In this document: piece by piece, positions 37,748 to 48,154 of the stretch
Numbering within the stretch: the first letter of the stretch is position 1
How the letters are laid out: every line of letters begins with the position of its first letter
Assembly (NCBI RefSeq): GCF_011759605.1
Contig: NZ_JAAOYX010000001.1
Coordinates: 310,001-374,000 of the forward strand
DNA length: 64,000 nucleotides
Reading direction: 5' to 3'
Source: Luteibacter sp. SG786
GTDB lineage: Bacteria > Pseudomonadota > Gammaproteobacteria > Xanthomonadales > Rhodanobacteraceae
The notes under the pieces: model-generated
The model's database searches: none
What the model was told of the DNA's origin: nothing
Seen by the model: only the letters and a program-made list of their open reading frames with translations
Position numbers and translations under genes: made by a program

Positions 37748-38482
37748 ATGGGTCATAAAGTTCATCCCACCGGTATCCGCCTCGGCATTGCCAAGGACTG
37801 GAACTCGAAGTGGTACGCCAACAAGGGTGAGTACGCCCAGTACCTCGCTGCCGACCTCAAGGTCCGCGAGATGCTGCGCAAGAAGCTCGCCGCCGCCGGT
37901 ATCTCGAAGATCCAGATCGAGCGCCCGGCCAAGACCGCCCGTGTCACGATCCACACCGCCCGTCCGGGCGTGGTGATCGGCAAGAAGGGTGAGGACATCG
38001 AGAAGCTGCGCAAGGAAGTCACCGACATGATGGGCGTTCCGACGCACATCAACGTCAGCGAAGTCCGCAAGCCGGAACTCGACGCCCAGCTCGTCGCCGA
38101 ATCGATCGCCCAGCAGCTCGAGCGTCGCATCATGTTCCGCCGCGCCATGAAGCGCTCGGTCGGCAACGCGATGCGCCTCGGTGCCCTCGGCATCAAGATC
38201 AACGTCTCCGGCCGTCTGAACGGTGCCGAGATCGCGCGCTCCGAGTGGGCTCGCGAAGGTCGCGTTCCGCTGCACACGCTGCGTGCGGACATCGACTACG
38301 GCACCGCCGAGGCCAAGACCCAGTACGGCATCATCGGTGTCAAGGTGTGGGTCTACAAGGGCGAGATCTTCGATCTGGCGGCCGCCACGGCCGAGTCGAA
38401 GGAAGAACAGCAGCCTCAGCAGTCGTCGCGTCGCGAAGGTGGTGAAAACCGCCGTGAGCGCGGCGAGCGCTCTGCCAAGTAA
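37748..38482 (+). CDS. rpsC: 30S ribosomal protein S3
   Basis: Forms the mRNA entry tunnel with S4 and S5 and contributes to mRNA unwinding. The 244-residue product has the KH domain [14 protein letters not shown] (about 79-92) and the basic entry-site segment [14 protein letters not shown] (about 126-139). The C-terminal 30 residues are a low-complexity E/Q/S/R tail slightly longer than in E. coli. Confidence 0.98.
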   Translation: MGHKVHPTGIRLGIAKDWNSKWYANKGEYAQYLAADLKVREMLRKKLAAAGISKIQIERPAKTARVTIHTARPGVVIGKKGEDIEKLRKEVTDMMGVPTHINVSEVRKPELDAQLVAESIAQQLERRIMFRRAMKRSVGNAMRLGALGIKINVSGRLNGAEIARSEWAREGRVPLHTLRADIDYGTAEAKTQYGIIGVKVWVYKGEIFDLAAATAESKEEQQPQQSSRREGGENRRERGERSAK

Positions 38483-38493
38483 GGAGCGTTGCC

Positions 38494-38907
38494 ATGTTGC
38501 AACCGAAGCGTACCAAGTTCCGTAAGATGCATAAGGGCCGTAACGACGGTCTGGCATTCAACTCCAATCTCGTGAGCTTTGGCGAGTACGGCCTCAAGGC
38601 GACGACGCACGGTCAGCTGACCGCGCGTCAGATCGAAGCGGCCCGTCGTTGCATCACGCGCTACGTGAAGCGTGGCGGCAAGCTCTGGATCCGCGTGTTC
38701 CCGGACAAGCCGATCACCCGCAAGCCCATCGAAGTCCGCATGGGTGCCGGTAAGGGTGGCGTCGAGTTCTGGGTGGCTCTGATCCAGCCGGGCCGCATGC
38801 TTTATGAAATCGAAGGTGTCGACGAGGCAACCGCACGCGAGGCCATGCGCCTGGCCGCGGCCAAGCTCTCGGTCCAGACCCAGTTCGTGTCCAGGGCGGT
38901 GATGTAA
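38494..38907 (+). CDS. rplP: 50S ribosomal protein L16
   Basis: Binds near the A site and helps position tRNA. The 137-residue product has [20 protein letters not shown] and the conserved [10 protein letters not shown]. The R82 position hydroxylated by YcfD in E. coli falls in a conserved-looking segment ([12 protein letters not shown]). Its stop overlaps the rpmC start by one base. Confidence 0.98.
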   Translation: MLQPKRTKFRKMHKGRNDGLAFNSNLVSFGEYGLKATTHGQLTARQIEAARRCITRYVKRGGKLWIRVFPDKPITRKPIEVRMGAGKGGVEFWVALIQPGRMLYEIEGVDEATAREAMRLAAAKLSVQTQFVSRAVM

Positions 38908-39092
38908 TGGCCATCAAAGAAATCAAAGACAAGTCGGCGGAAGAGCTGAATCAGCATCTGCTGGACCTTCGCAAGGAGCAGTTCAATCTGCGCATGCAGA
39001 AGGGCTCCGGCCAGCTCACCCAGCCGCACCAGCTGCGCCGCGTTCGGCGCGACATCGCCCGCACGAAGTTCGTGCTCGGCGCGAAGAAGTAA
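38907..39092 (+). CDS. rpmC: 50S ribosomal protein L29
   Basis: A small two-helix protein near the tunnel exit, contacting L23 and trigger factor. The 61-residue product has the motif [20 protein letters not shown] typical of L29. It overlaps rplP by 1 nt and precedes rpsQ by 12 bp. Confidence 0.97.
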   Translation: MAIKEIKDKSAEELNQHLLDLRKEQFNLRMQKGSGQLTQPHQLRRVRRDIARTKFVLGAKK

Positions 39093-39104
39093 GGGACGGC
39101 TGAT

Positions 39105-39365
39105 ATGAGCGATAACCAGAAAACGGCGCGTACCCTCGAAGGCCGCGTCATCAGCAACAAGATGGCCAACACGGTCACGGTGCTGATCGAGCGCCAGGTG
39201 CAGCACCCGCTGCTCGGCAAGATCATCCGCCGCTCCACGAAGCTCCACGCACACGACGAAACCGGTGCGAACGAGGGTGACGTGGTCCGCATCGCGGAGT
39301 GCCGCCCGCTGTCGAAGACCAAGCATCACCGCGTGGTCGAAATCGTCACGCGCGCTGAAGTTTAA
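39105..39365 (+). CDS. rpsQ: 30S ribosomal protein S17
   Basis: Primary 16S rRNA-binding OB-fold protein. The 86-residue product has [20 protein letters not shown] and the [20 protein letters not shown] signature. It is the last gene of the S10 operon by E. coli convention; rplN follows after 11 bp, so S10 and spc are probably one transcription unit here. Confidence 0.98.
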   Translation: MSDNQKTARTLEGRVISNKMANTVTVLIERQVQHPLLGKIIRRSTKLHAHDETGANEGDVVRIAECRPLSKTKHHRVVEIVTRAEV

Positions 39366-39376
39366 GGAGAGCTGCG

Positions 39377-39745
39377 ATGATTCAGATGCAAAGCACGCTT
39401 TCCGCGGCGGACAACAGCGGCGCGAAGGAACTGATGTGCATCAAGGTGCTGGGCGGCTCGAAGCGCCGTTATGCCAGCGTCGGCGATGTCATCAAGGTGA
39501 CCGTCAAGGACGCCATTCCCCGCGGCAAGGTCAAGAAGGGTGAGGTGTACAACGCCGTGGTGGTCCGTACCGCCAAGGGTGTGCGCCGCGCCGACGGTTC
39601 GCTGATCCGTTTCGACGGAAACGCGGCCGTGCTCCTCAACAACAAGCTCGAGCCGATCGGCACCCGTATCTTCGGGCCGGTTACCCGCGAGCTGCGCAGC
39701 GAGAAGTTCATGAAGATCGTCTCGCTCGCGCCCGAAGTGCTCTGA
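39377..39745 (+). CDS. rplN: 50S ribosomal protein L14
   Basis: Forms an intersubunit bridge with 16S rRNA helix 14 and is the docking site of the silencing factor RsfS. The 122-residue product starts [20 protein letters not shown] and contains the signature [20 protein letters not shown]. It opens the spc gene order. Confidence 0.98.
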   Translation: MIQMQSTLSAADNSGAKELMCIKVLGGSKRRYASVGDVIKVTVKDAIPRGKVKKGEVYNAVVVRTAKGVRRADGSLIRFDGNAAVLLNNKLEPIGTRIFGPVTRELRSEKFMKIVSLAPEVL

Positions 39746-39759
39746 GCGGAGGCCAGACC

Positions 39760-40071
39760 ATGAACCGTATCCGCAAGGGTGATAACGTCGTCGTCATCAC
39801 CGGCAAGAACAAGGGCCAGCGCGGCGACGTGCTGCGCGTCGATGGCGACCGCGTGGTCGTCTCGAACGTGAACCTGGTCAAGCGCCACACCAAGCCGAAC
39901 CCCCAGGCCAACCAGCCGGGCGGGATCGTCGAGCGTGAGGCCTCGATCCATATCTCCAATGTCCAGCTCTTCAACTCCGCCTCGAACAAGGGCGAGCGCG
40001 TGGGCACCAAGACGCTCGAGGACGGGCGCAAGGTGCGCGTGTTCCGTTCGGGCGAAGTGGTCGACGCGTAA
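39760..40071 (+). CDS. rplX: 50S ribosomal protein L24
   Basis: An early assembly-initiator protein with a KOW domain. The 103-residue product contains [20 protein letters not shown] and the motif [17 protein letters not shown]. It lies 14 bp after rplN and 12 bp before rplE. In E. coli the S8 regulatory target sits near the rplX-rplE junction; no obvious hairpin is visible in this 12-bp gap. Confidence 0.97.
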   Translation: MNRIRKGDNVVVITGKNKGQRGDVLRVDGDRVVVSNVNLVKRHTKPNPQANQPGGIVEREASIHISNVQLFNSASNKGERVGTKTLEDGRKVRVFRSGEVVDA

Positions 40072-40083
40072 GGAACCGAAGTC

Positions 40084-40623
40084 ATGACCCGCCTTGAAAC
40101 GTTTTACAAAGAGTCGGTAATGAAGAAGCTCACTGAGCGCTTCGGTTACCAGAACGTCATGGAAGTTCCGCGCATCACGAAGATCACGCTCAACATGGGC
40201 GTCGGCGAAGCCGCCGGTAACAAGAAGATCCTCGAGAACGCGGTCGCCGACATGACCAAGATCGCCGGCCAGAAGCCGATCACGACGAAGGCCCGCGTGT
40301 CGGTCGCTTCGTTCAAGATCCGCGACGGTTGGCCGATCGGTTGCAAGGTCACGCTTCGTCGTGCCCAGATGTGGGAATTCCTGGACCGCCTGATCAACAT
40401 CTCGCTGCCGCGTACGCGCGACTTCCGTGGTGTCTCGGGCCGTGCCTTCGATGGCCGTGGTAATTACAACTTCGGCATCAAGGAACAGATCATCTTCCCG
40501 GAAATCGACTTCGATCAGGTCGACGCGCTGCGTGGCATGGATATCTCCATCACCACCACCGCCAAGACCGACGAAGAAGCCAAGGCGCTGCTGGAAGCCT
40601 TCAGCTTCCCGTTCCGCAACTGA
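40084..40623 (+). CDS. rplE: 50S ribosomal protein L5
   Basis: Binds 5S rRNA and the P-site tRNA region in the central protuberance. The 179-residue product equals the E. coli length and has [20 protein letters not shown] and the C-terminal [20 protein letters not shown] signature. Confidence 0.98.
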   Translation: MTRLETFYKESVMKKLTERFGYQNVMEVPRITKITLNMGVGEAAGNKKILENAVADMTKIAGQKPITTKARVSVASFKIRDGWPIGCKVTLRRAQMWEFLDRLINISLPRTRDFRGVSGRAFDGRGNYNFGIKEQIIFPEIDFDQVDALRGMDISITTTAKTDEEAKALLEAFSFPFRN

Positions 40624-40633
40624 TAGGTAGAAC

Positions 40634-40939
40634 ATGGCCAAGACCTCGATGATCGAGCGCGACCTCAAGCGCTCCAAGCTCGTCAAGAAGTACGCCGCCA
40701 AGCGCGCCGAACTGAAGGCGATCGTCCTGAGCGCCACCGCCTCGTACGACGAGAAGATGGAAGCCCAGACCAAGCTGCAGAAGCTTCCGCGCGATGCCAG
40801 CCCGGCCCGCCAGCGTAACCGCTGCGCCCTGACTGGCCGCCCGCGTGGCGTCTACAGCAAGTTCGGCCTGGGTCGCAACAAGCTCCGCGAAGCCACCATG
40901 CGTGGCGACGTGCCGGGCCTGCGCAAGGCTAGCTGGTAA
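40634..40939 (+). CDS. rpsN: 30S ribosomal protein S14, zinc-free form
   Basis: A late-assembly protein of the 30S head. The 101-residue product has the conserved [20 protein letters not shown] but lacks the CxxC pairs of the zinc-binding short form, so it is the long C-minus type. A 127-nt gap with a candidate promoter and a strong hairpin separates it from rpsH. Confidence 0.98.
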   Translation: MAKTSMIERDLKRSKLVKKYAAKRAELKAIVLSATASYDEKMEAQTKLQKLPRDASPARQRNRCALTGRPRGVYSKFGLGRNKLREATMRGDVPGLRKASW

Positions 40940-40944
40940 AAAAC

Positions 40945-41000
40945 TCGCCAACGGCGGGTCAAGCTGTTATAGTCGTCGGTCTGCGCAATGCAGACCGACG
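40945..41000 (+). promoter_or_regulatory. Candidate internal promoter and 11-bp hairpin between rpsN and rpsH
   Basis: An extended -10 TGTTATAGT (TATAGT at 40968-40973) lies 17 bp after TCGCCA (40945-40950). Just past the predicted start, CGTCGGTCTGC (40974-40984) pairs perfectly with GCAGACCGACG (40990-41000) around a 5-nt loop. There is no U-run. It may let rpsH and later genes be expressed or processed separately. Confidence 0.5.
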
Positions 41001-41066
41001 ATTGTCGGCTTTACAATTCAAGATTTCCGGTAATTCGGATATCGGTGCACTCTCAAGGGTTTTCTT

Positions 41067-41462
41067 ATGAGCATGACTGATCCCATCGCCGATCTGTTTA
41101 CGCGCATCCGCAATGGCCAGGCGTCTGGCAAGCCGGTTGTCCGTATGCCGTCGTCGAAGATGAAGCTGGCAGTTGCCAAGCTTCTGCAGAACGAAGGCTA
41201 TATCCTCGACGCCCGTACCGCTGACGAAGCGGGTAAGCCGGTCCTCGAGATCAAGCTGAAGTATTTCGAAGGCCGTCCGGCCATCGAGACCATCTCCCGT
41301 GTCAGCCGTTCCGGTCTCCGCGTTTACCGCGGCAAGGACGAGCTGCCGAAGGTCCTTGGCGGCCTGGGTATTTCGATCATCTCGACTTCCGCCGGTCTCC
41401 TGACCGACGCGCAGGCCCGTGCGAAGGGTCTGGGCGGCGAAGTCATCGGCCAGGTGGCGTAA
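41067..41462 (+). CDS. rpsH: 30S ribosomal protein S8
   Basis: A primary 16S-binding protein; in E. coli it represses the spc operon. The 131-residue product starts [20 protein letters not shown] and ends with the conserved [25 protein letters not shown] lies 7 bp before ATG 41067. Confidence 0.98.
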   Translation: MSMTDPIADLFTRIRNGQASGKPVVRMPSSKMKLAVAKLLQNEGYILDARTADEAGKPVLEIKLKYFEGRPAIETISRVSRSGLRVYRGKDELPKVLGGLGISIISTSAGLLTDAQARAKGLGGEVIGQVA

Positions 41463-41473
41463 GGAGTCCCGAC

Positions 41474-42001
41474 ATGTCACGTGTAGCCAAGAAGCCCATC
41501 ACCCTCGCCAAGGGCGTCGAACTCTCGGTCGCCAACGGCACCGTCACCGTCAAGGGCCCGAAGGGCACCCTGACCACCCATGAACTGCCGGGCGTTTCGT
41601 TCCAGCAGGAAAACGGTGTGGTGAACATCGTCCTGGCCGACGGCGCCGACGACAAGTTCGGCGGTACCGCCCGCGCCATCGTCGCCAACATGGTTCATGG
41701 CGTTGCCAACGGCTTCGAGAAGAAGCTCGAGCTCGTCGGCGTGGGTTACCGCGCCCAGCTCACCGGCAAGTCCGTCAACCTGTCGCTGGGTTATTCGCAC
41801 CCGGTCGTCTTCGACGCGCCGGAAGGCATCACCATCGAAGTTCCGACGCAGACGGAAGTCCTGATCAAGGGCGCCGACAAGCAGCTCGTGGGCCAGGTGG
41901 CAGCCAAGATCCGCGCGTTCCGTTCACCGGAGCCCTACAAGGGCAAGGGTGTCCGCTACGCCGGCGAGACGATCATCCTGAAGGAAGCCAAGAAGGCCTA
42001 A
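41474..42001 (+). CDS. rplF: 50S ribosomal protein L6
   Basis: Binds near the sarcin-ricin loop and the factor-binding centre. The 175-residue protein shows the duplicated beta-domain structure and the signature [20 protein letters not shown] at the C-terminus. It follows rpsH after 11 bp. Confidence 0.98.
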   Translation: MSRVAKKPITLAKGVELSVANGTVTVKGPKGTLTTHELPGVSFQQENGVVNIVLADGADDKFGGTARAIVANMVHGVANGFEKKLELVGVGYRAQLTGKSVNLSLGYSHPVVFDAPEGITIEVPTQTEVLIKGADKQLVGQVAAKIRAFRSPEPYKGKGVRYAGETIILKEAKKA

Positions 42002-42031
42002 TCGGCCTATCCGCTTCCTGGAGACGAGACG

Positions 42032-42382
42032 ATGAACAAGAACCAATCCCGCCTGCGCCGCGCCAAGTCGACCCGCGCCCACATCCGTGAGCTCGCCGTC
42101 GCCCGCCTGAGCGTGCATCGCACCGGTCAGCACATCTACGCCCAGGTCTTCGCGCCGAACGGCACCGTCGTGGCAGCTGCCTCGACCGTGCAGAAGTCGG
42201 TGGCCGAAGGCCTCAAGAGCAAGAAGAACGTCGAGGCCGCCACCACCGTGGGCCGTATCGTCGCCGAGCGCGCCAAGGCCGCCGGCATCGAGGCCGTCGC
42301 GTTCGATCGCTCGGGTTTCCGTTATCACGGTCGCATCAAGGCTCTTGCCGACGCGGCGCGTGAGGCCGGCCTCAAGTTCTAA
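42032..42382 (+). CDS. rplR: 50S ribosomal protein L18
   Basis: A 5S rRNA-binding protein of the central protuberance. The 116-residue product contains [20 protein letters not shown] and [21 protein letters not shown] 121-nt gap with two hairpins separates it from rpsE. Confidence 0.98.
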   Translation: MNKNQSRLRRAKSTRAHIRELAVARLSVHRTGQHIYAQVFAPNGTVVAAASTVQKSVAEGLKSKKNVEAATTVGRIVAERAKAAGIEAVAFDRSGFRYHGRIKALADAAREAGLKF

Positions 42383-42396
42383 GAGGCGTCAGGCCA

Positions 42397-42424
42397 CGGC
42401 ATCGGCCTTTCGGGGCCGGTGCCG
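42397..42424 (+). other. GC-rich hairpin between rplR and rpsE
   Basis: CGGCATCGGCC (42397-42407) pairs with GGCCGGTGCCG (42414-42424), loop TTTCGG, with one G-T pair. No U-run follows. A second small hairpin CCCGGA/TCCGGG lies at 42473-42487, just before the rpsE ribosome-binding region. Confidence 0.5.
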
Positions 42425-42503
42425 CCCGATGTAACTACAACTCCAAGCGGCGACCGAGCCGTAAACAGAAGTCCCGGATCATCCGGGCCGACAGAGAAAA
42501 GAG

Positions 42504-43013
42504 ATGTCCTCGACAGATCGCGAAAATTCGGACGGCATGCTTGAAAAGCTTATCGCCGTCAACCGCGTGGCCAAGACCGTCAAGGGTGGCCGCCAGATGA
42601 GCTTCACCGCGCTGACCGTGGTCGGCGACGGCGAGGGTCGCGTCGGTTTCGGTTATGGCAAGGCCCGTGAAGTGCCGGTCGCCATTTCCAAGGCCATGGA
42701 ACGCGCCCGTCGCAACATGGTGAGCATCGAACTGAACAACGGCACGCTGTGGTACGCCATCAAGGCCAACCACGGTGCGGCCCGTGTCTTCATGCAGCCC
42801 GCTTCCGAGGGTACCGGCGTCATCGCCGGCGGTGCCATGCGCGCCGTGCTCGAAGTGGTCGGCGTGAAGAACGTCCTTGCGAAGGCCGTCGGCTCGCGCA
42901 ACCCGATCAACCTCGTCCGCGCGACGATCAAGGGTCTGCAGGCCGTCGCCTCGCCGAAGCGCATCGCCGCCAAGCGTGGCAAGACGATCGAAGAGGTGCT
43001 GGGCAATGGCTAA
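42504..43013 (+). CDS. rpsE: 30S ribosomal protein S5
   Basis: Takes part in decoding accuracy and the mRNA entry site. The 169-residue protein has the double-stranded RNA-binding-like N-domain with the spectinomycin loop region [20 protein letters not shown] intact and the conserved [17 protein letters not shown]. It overlaps rpmD by 8 nt. Confidence 0.98.
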   Translation: MSSTDRENSDGMLEKLIAVNRVAKTVKGGRQMSFTALTVVGDGEGRVGFGYGKAREVPVAISKAMERARRNMVSIELNNGTLWYAIKANHGAARVFMQPASEGTGVIAGGAMRAVLEVVGVKNVLAKAVGSRNPINLVRATIKGLQAVASPKRIAAKRGKTIEEVLGNG

Positions 43014-43209
43014 GAAGAACGAAACCGCTGCCGCCGGCACCGTGCGCGTGCGCCTGGTGAAGGGTCTGCGCGGCGTACAGGGTCGTCATCGTCTGAGCGT
43101 CAAGGCCCTTGGCCTGAACAAGCTCAACGATGTGCGCGAACTGAAGGATAGCCCCCAGGTCCGTGGCCTCATCAACACGGTCTATTACCTGGTCCGGGTC
43201 GAGGAGTAA
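43006..43209 (+). CDS. rpmD: 50S ribosomal protein L30
   Basis: A small peripheral protein of the large subunit. The 67-residue product starts [20 protein letters not shown] and contains the family pattern [20 protein letters not shown]. Its start lies inside the end of rpsE, so the two are translationally coupled. Confidence 0.96.
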   Translation: MAKKNETAAAGTVRVRLVKGLRGVQGRHRLSVKALGLNKLNDVRELKDSPQVRGLINTVYYLVRVEE

Positions 43210-43214
43210 GCATC

Positions 43215-43646
43215 ATGCGTCTTAACGACATCAAGCCCGGCAAGGGCGCCCGCAAGACCCGTACCCGCGTCGCTCGCGGTATCGGCTCCGGTCTCGGCAA
43301 GACGGCCGGCCGTGGTCACAAGGGTCAGCACGCCCGCGCCGGCAACACGCATCGCGTCGGTTTCGAAGGCGGCCAGATGCCGCTGCAGCGTCGCCTGCCG
43401 AAGGTCGGCTTCCGCTCGCTGAAGAAGGCCGACACGGAGCAGGTCATGCTCTACCAGCTGGCCTCGGTCCAGGCCGACACGATCGACCTGATCGCCCTGC
43501 ACGCTGCTGGCCTCGTGTCCAGCCGCGCCAAGAAGGTCAAGGTGGTGCTGAAGGGCGAGATCACTCGCGCCGTGAAGCTCCAGGGCGTGCTTGCGACGGC
43601 CGGCGCCAAGGCGGCTATCGAAGCCGCCGGCGGCAGCGTGGAGTAA
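43215..43646 (+). CDS. rplO: 50S ribosomal protein L15
   Basis: A late-assembly large-subunit protein. The 143-residue product has the basic glycine-rich N-terminal extension [20 protein letters not shown] and [15 protein letters not shown]. secY starts 4 bp after its stop. Confidence 0.98.
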   Translation: MRLNDIKPGKGARKTRTRVARGIGSGLGKTAGRGHKGQHARAGNTHRVGFEGGQMPLQRRLPKVGFRSLKKADTEQVMLYQLASVQADTIDLIALHAAGLVSSRAKKVKVVLKGEITRAVKLQGVLATAGAKAAIEAAGGSVE

Positions 43647-43650
43647 TCAG

Positions 43651-44973
43651 GTGGCTGCAGCGCAGGGCACAACGCTCGGCTCGCTGGGCAAACTGACGGA
43701 ACTGCGTCAGCGCATCTTTTTCCTTATTGGTGCGCTGATCGTCTTCCGCCTCGGTTCGTTCATTCCCGTTCCGGGCGTGAACCCCGAGGCGATGACGAGC
43801 CTGGTCGAGGGCGGTGGCGGTCTGCTGAACATGGTCAACATGTTCTCGGGCGGCTCGCTGTCCCGCTTCTCGGTATTCGCTCTCGGTGTGGTGCCGTACA
43901 TTTCGGCGTCGATCGTGGTGCAGATGATGGGCTCGGTCATTCCGTCGCTCCAGGCTCTGCGCAAGGAAGGCGAGGCGGGTCGTCGCAAGATGACCACGTA
44001 CACGCGCTTCGGAACGGTCGGGCTCGCGGCATTCCAGGCTTTCGGCATCGCCGTGGCCCTGCAGAAGCAGGTTGCCGCTGGCGGCGCGCCGGTGGTTTAC
44101 ATGCCGGGTGCCGGCTTCGTCCTGGCATCGGTCGTCGGCCTCACCGCCGGCACCATGTTCCTGATGTGGCTGGGCGAGCAGATCACCGAACGCGGTATCG
44201 GCAACGGTATCTCGATGCTGATCTTCGCGGGCATCGTCGCAGGCCTGCCGGCCGCCATCGTTCACACGCTGAGCATGGCGAACAACGGTGAGCTGTCGGT
44301 CCTGAAGCTGCTGATGGTGCTGGTGGTGATCCTGGCGGTGACGGCGTTCGTGGTGTTCATGGAGCGCGCCCAGCGGCGCATTACCGTGAACTACGCGAAG
44401 CAGGGCAGCCAGCGTCAGTTCCAGCGCCAGACCTCGCACCTGCCGCTGAAGATCAACATGGCGGGCGTCATTCCGCCGATCTTCGCGACCAGTCTGCTGC
44501 TCTTCCCCGCGACCGCGGCGACCTGGTTCGGCTCCGCCCACCAGTCCCGCTGGCTGCAATGGCTGACCACGGCGCTGAGCCCGGGTGAGCCGGTCCACGA
44601 CATCGTGTTCGCGGTGCTGGTGATCGGGTTCGCCTTCTTCTATACGGCGATCGTGTTCAACTCGCAGGAAACGGCCGATAACCTCAAGCGTTCGGGCGCG
44701 CTGATTCCGGGCATCCGCCCGGGGCGGGCCACGGCGGACTACATCGATGGCGTCATGACCCGGCTTACCGGCGTTGGCGCGATTTACATCGTCCTGGTCT
44801 GCCTGGTGCCCACGTTCATGCAGAACGCCTGGCACGTTCCGTTCTATTTCGGCGGCACGTCGCTGCTGATCGTGGTGGTGGTGGTGATGGACTTCACGGC
44901 TCAGGTCCAGGCCCATCTCGTCAGCCACCAGTACGAGAGTCTGCTCAAGAAGTCGAATCTCCGCCGCAGCTGA
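43651..44973 (+). CDS. secY: Preprotein translocase subunit SecY
   Basis: Pore-forming subunit of the SecYEG inner-membrane channel. I start at GTG 43651, giving 440 residues with ten hydrophobic segments. Signatures are [17 protein letters not shown] at the first helix and plug, [16 protein letters not shown] in helix 2, [14 protein letters not shown] in helix 4-5, and the cytoplasmic loop GQRQFQ-type segment [19 protein letters not shown]. It is the last gene of the spc order; rpmJ, which follows secY in many bacteria, is absent. Confidence 0.98.
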   Translation: MAAAQGTTLGSLGKLTELRQRIFFLIGALIVFRLGSFIPVPGVNPEAMTSLVEGGGGLLNMVNMFSGGSLSRFSVFALGVVPYISASIVVQMMGSVIPSLQALRKEGEAGRRKMTTYTRFGTVGLAAFQAFGIAVALQKQVAAGGAPVVYMPGAGFVLASVVGLTAGTMFLMWLGEQITERGIGNGISMLIFAGIVAGLPAAIVHTLSMANNGELSVLKLLMVLVVILAVTAFVVFMERAQRRITVNYAKQGSQRQFQRQTSHLPLKINMAGVIPPIFATSLLLFPATAATWFGSAHQSRWLQWLTTALSPGEPVHDIVFAVLVIGFAFFYTAIVFNSQETADNLKRSGALIPGIRPGRATADYIDGVMTRLTGVGAIYIVLVCLVPTFMQNAWHVPFYFGGTSLLIVVVVVMDFTAQVQAHLVSHQYESLLKKSNLRRS

Positions 44974-45003
44974 GACGCGGTGGAGGCCCCACACGGGGAG
45001 GCC

Positions 45004-45056
45004 GCGGGGTGTCAAGCCCCGCAGGACTTCCAGTTTAGGTTAATAACGGTTAGAAT
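45004..45056 (+). promoter_or_regulatory. secY-rpsM gap: hairpin and candidate alpha-operon promoter
   Basis: GCGGGG (45004-45009) pairs with CCCCGC (45017-45022). A -10-like TAGAAT lies at 45051-45056 with a poor -35 (TTCCAG) 17 bp before it. The rest of the 125-nt gap shows no gene. S4 controls this operon in E. coli through a leader pseudoknot; such a fold was not verified here. Confidence 0.35.
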
Positions 45057-45098
45057 TGCGCGTTTACCGCGCACGAAACGCATCGGAGACAGTACATC

Positions 45099-45455
45099 AT
45101 GGCGCGCATCGCGGGTGTCAATTTGCCGGTCCAGAAGCATGTCTGGGTTGGTTTGCAGAGCATTTACGGAATCGGCCGGTCGCGGGCCAAGAAGGTCTGC
45201 GTCGACGCGGGCGTGGTCGCAACCACCCCGATCAAGTCGCTGAGCGAAGGCGAGGTCGAGAAGATTCGCGCCGAAGTCGCCAAGTACACGGTCGAGGGCG
45301 ACCTCCGCCGCGAAATCGGCATGGCGGTCAAGCGTCTCATGGACCTCGGCTGCTACCGTGGCCTGCGCCATCGTCGCGGCCTGCCGGTGCGCGGCCAGCG
45401 CACGCGTACCAACGCCCGTACCCGCAAGGGTCCGCGTCGTCCGATCAAGAAGTAA
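45099..45455 (+). CDS. rpsM: 30S ribosomal protein S13
   Basis: Forms intersubunit bridges and contacts the P-site tRNA. The 118-residue product starts [20 protein letters not shown] and carries the C-terminal basic tail [18 protein letters not shown]. It is the first gene of the alpha operon rpsM-rpsK-rpsD-rpoA-rplQ. Confidence 0.98.
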   Translation: MARIAGVNLPVQKHVWVGLQSIYGIGRSRAKKVCVDAGVVATTPIKSLSEGEVEKIRAEVAKYTVEGDLRREIGMAVKRLMDLGCYRGLRHRRGLPVRGQRTRTNARTRKGPRRPIKK

Positions 45456-45467
45456 CGGATACCGATT

Positions 45468-45854
45468 ATGGCTAAGCCGGTTAAGACCAAGAAGAAGATC
45501 AAGCGCGTCGTCACGGATGCCGTGGCCCACGTGCAGGCTTCTTTCAACAACACCATCGTCACGATCACCGACCGCCAGGGCAATGCCCTGTCGTGGGCGA
45601 CGGCTGGCGGCGCGGGTTTCCGCGGTTCCCGCAAGTCCACCCCGTTCGCTGCCCAGGTTGCCGCCGAAAAGGCCGGCCGCGCTGCCGGCGACTACGGTGT
45701 GAAGACCGTGGAAGTGCGCATCAAGGGCCCCGGCCCGGGCCGCGAGTCGGCCGTGCGCTCTCTGAACGCGTTGGGCTACAAGGTGCTCAACATTATCGAC
45801 GTCACGCCGATTCCGCATAACGGCTGCCGTCCCCCCAAGAAGCGTCGCGTCTAA
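45468..45854 (+). CDS. rpsK: 30S ribosomal protein S11
   Basis: Binds the 30S platform near the E site. The 128-residue product has [20 protein letters not shown] and the C-terminal [17 protein letters not shown], with the [11 protein letters not shown] signature between. Confidence 0.98.
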   Translation: MAKPVKTKKKIKRVVTDAVAHVQASFNNTIVTITDRQGNALSWATAGGAGFRGSRKSTPFAAQVAAEKAGRAAGDYGVKTVEVRIKGPGPGRESAVRSLNALGYKVLNIIDVTPIPHNGCRPPKKRRV

Positions 45855-45865
45855 GGAGCATAACC

Positions 45866-46492
<627 letters not shown>

Positions 46493-46508
46493 TCCACCGG
46501 AGCCTTGC

Positions 46509-47507
46509 ATGGCAGTTTCGTCAACTAGTGTGCTGCGGCCTCGTGGCCTCAGCGTCGAGCAGCTTGGAGCGAACCGCGCGAAGGTGGTAGTCGAGCCGCT
46601 CGAGCGTGGCTTTGGCCACACCCTGGGCAACGCGCTGCGTCGCGTGCTGCTCTCTTCGATCCCGGGCAGCGCCATCGTCGAGGTCGAAATCGACGGCGTG
46701 CTGCACGAGTACACCACCCTCGAAGGTCTGCAGGAGGACGTGATCGAAGTCCTGCTGAACCTGAAAGACGTCGCCATCCGCCAGCACACCGGTGACGAAG
46801 TCACCCTGACGCTGTCGAAGAAGGGCAAGGGCGTGGTTACCGCGGGCGACATCGCGGTCGACCACTCCGTCGAAATCGTCAACCCGGAACATGTGATCTG
46901 CCACCTCACCAAGGATGTGGCCCTCAACATGCGTCTGAAGGTGCGTCGCGGCGTCGGCTACCAGCCGGCCAGCGCGCGTCAGCATCCGGACGACGAGACC
47001 CGGCCGATCGGCCGTCTGCAGCTCGACGCCTCGTTTGCGCCGGTCCTGCGCGTGGCTTACGAAGTGGACGCGGCTCGTGTCGAGCAGCGCACCAACCTCG
47101 ACAAGCTCGTGCTCGACATCGAGACGAACGGCACCATCGGCGCTGAAGACGCGGTCCGCAAGGCTGCCGAGATCATCAATGACCAGCTGTCGGTCTTCGG
47201 TGATTTCTCGCGTCGCGAGAGCGATTCGACCAAGGCGGAGAAGGGCGGTTTCGATCCGCTGCTGCTCCGTCCGATCGATGACCTCGAACTGACGGTCCGT
47301 TCGGCGAACTGCCTCAAGGCGGAAAGCATCTACTACATCGGCGACCTGGTCCAGAAGACCGAGGTCGAGCTGCTGAAGACGCCGAACCTGGGCAAGAAGT
47401 CGCTCACGGAAATCAAGGACGTTCTTGGTGGGCGTGGTCTTGCGCTCGGCATGAAGCTCGAAAACTGGCCGCCGCCGGGCCTGTCCCACGGCATGCAGTT
47501 GGGCTGA
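46509..47507 (+). CDS. rpoA: DNA-directed RNA polymerase subunit alpha
   Basis: Dimerises to nucleate RNA polymerase assembly; its C-terminal domain contacts UP elements and activators. The 332-residue product has the N-terminal assembly domain ([19 protein letters not shown] near 34-52) and the C-terminal domain with [20 protein letters not shown] and [19 protein letters not shown], including the DNA-binding helix region. It follows rpsD by 16 bp. Confidence 0.99.
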   Translation: MAVSSTSVLRPRGLSVEQLGANRAKVVVEPLERGFGHTLGNALRRVLLSSIPGSAIVEVEIDGVLHEYTTLEGLQEDVIEVLLNLKDVAIRQHTGDEVTLTLSKKGKGVVTAGDIAVDHSVEIVNPEHVICHLTKDVALNMRLKVRRGVGYQPASARQHPDDETRPIGRLQLDASFAPVLRVAYEVDAARVEQRTNLDKLVLDIETNGTIGAEDAVRKAAEIINDQLSVFGDFSRRESDSTKAEKGGFDPLLLRPIDDLELTVRSANCLKAESIYYIGDLVQKTEVELLKTPNLGKKSLTEIKDVLGGRGLALGMKLENWPPPGLSHGMQLG

Positions 47508-47514
47508 TGTTTCA

Positions 47515-47541
47515 CGGGGCGATCGTTCTTCGATCGCCCCG
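47515..47541 (+). terminator. Strong hairpin after rpoA
   Basis: CGGGGCGATCG (47515-47525) pairs perfectly with CGATCGCCCCG (47531-47541), loop TTCTT. Only scattered T follow (CTCCTTTGTT). It is 7 bp past the rpoA stop and may attenuate transcription into rplQ. Confidence 0.5.
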
Positions 47542-47661
47542 CTCCTTTGTTCCAACCGGCGGATACCACGGGTATTTCCTCCGGAGCACCAGAACGGTCC
47601 GCAGAGGCCGTGCTCTTATAACGGGGCGTTCTTACAGCCTCGAAAAGCGGGTAACCGCGGG

Positions 47662-47687
47662 AAACCGGATCATCCTGGCCGGTTTTT
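47662..47687 (+). terminator. Terminator-like hairpin just before rplQ
   Basis: AAACCGG (47662-47668) pairs with CCGGTTT (47679-47685), a 10-nt loop, and TTTTT continues to 47687. It lies 30 bp upstream of rplQ, inside what is normally one operon, so it may act as an attenuator. The gap between the two hairpins (47542-47661) also has a TATAAC -10-like sequence at 47617-47622. Confidence 0.55.
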
Positions 47688-47717
47688 CATAACAACAGAC
47701 CTTAGAGAGTAAACGCC

Positions 47718-48101
47718 ATGCGCCACCAGAAATCCGGTCGCAAGCTCAACCGCACGAGCAGCCACCGCGAAGCGATGTTCAAGAACATGGCTTCGTCGCT
47801 GATCAAGCACGAGCTGATTCGCACCACCCTTCCCAAGGCGAAGGAACTTCGTCGCGTCGCCGAGCCGCTCATCACGCTCGCCAAGACCGACGGCGTCGCC
47901 AACCGCCGCCTCGCTTTCTCGCGCCTGCGCGACAAGGAAGCCGTGGGCAAGCTGTTCGAGCTCGGCTCGCGTTACCGTGAGCGTCCCGGCGGCTACCTGC
48001 GCATCCTGAAGTGCGGCTTCCGCCCGGGCGACAACGCTCCGATGGCGTACGTCGAGCTGGTCGACCGTCCGGCCAAGGCCGAGGCCGTCGACGCCGAGTA
48101 A
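47718..48101 (+). CDS. rplQ: 50S ribosomal protein L17
   Basis: A large-subunit protein near the tunnel exit. The 127-residue product starts [20 protein letters not shown] and has the conserved [18 protein letters not shown]. It is separated from rpoA by 210 nt with two hairpins, more than usual, and is followed by a strong terminator that ends the alpha operon. Confidence 0.98.
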   Translation: MRHQKSGRKLNRTSSHREAMFKNMASSLIKHELIRTTLPKAKELRRVAEPLITLAKTDGVANRRLAFSRLRDKEAVGKLFELGSRYRERPGGYLRILKCGFRPGDNAPMAYVELVDRPAKAEAVDAE

Positions 48102-48124
48102 GCGTCGGTCATTCGATCGAATAG

Positions 48125-48154
48125 AACCCGGCAGGGCGACCTGCCGGGTTTTTT
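48125..48154 (+). terminator. Rho-independent terminator after rplQ
   Basis: AACCCGGCAGG (48125-48135) pairs with CCTGCCGGGTT (48140-48150), loop GCGA, T-run to 48154. It marks the end of the long ribosomal-protein cluster. Confidence 0.94.
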
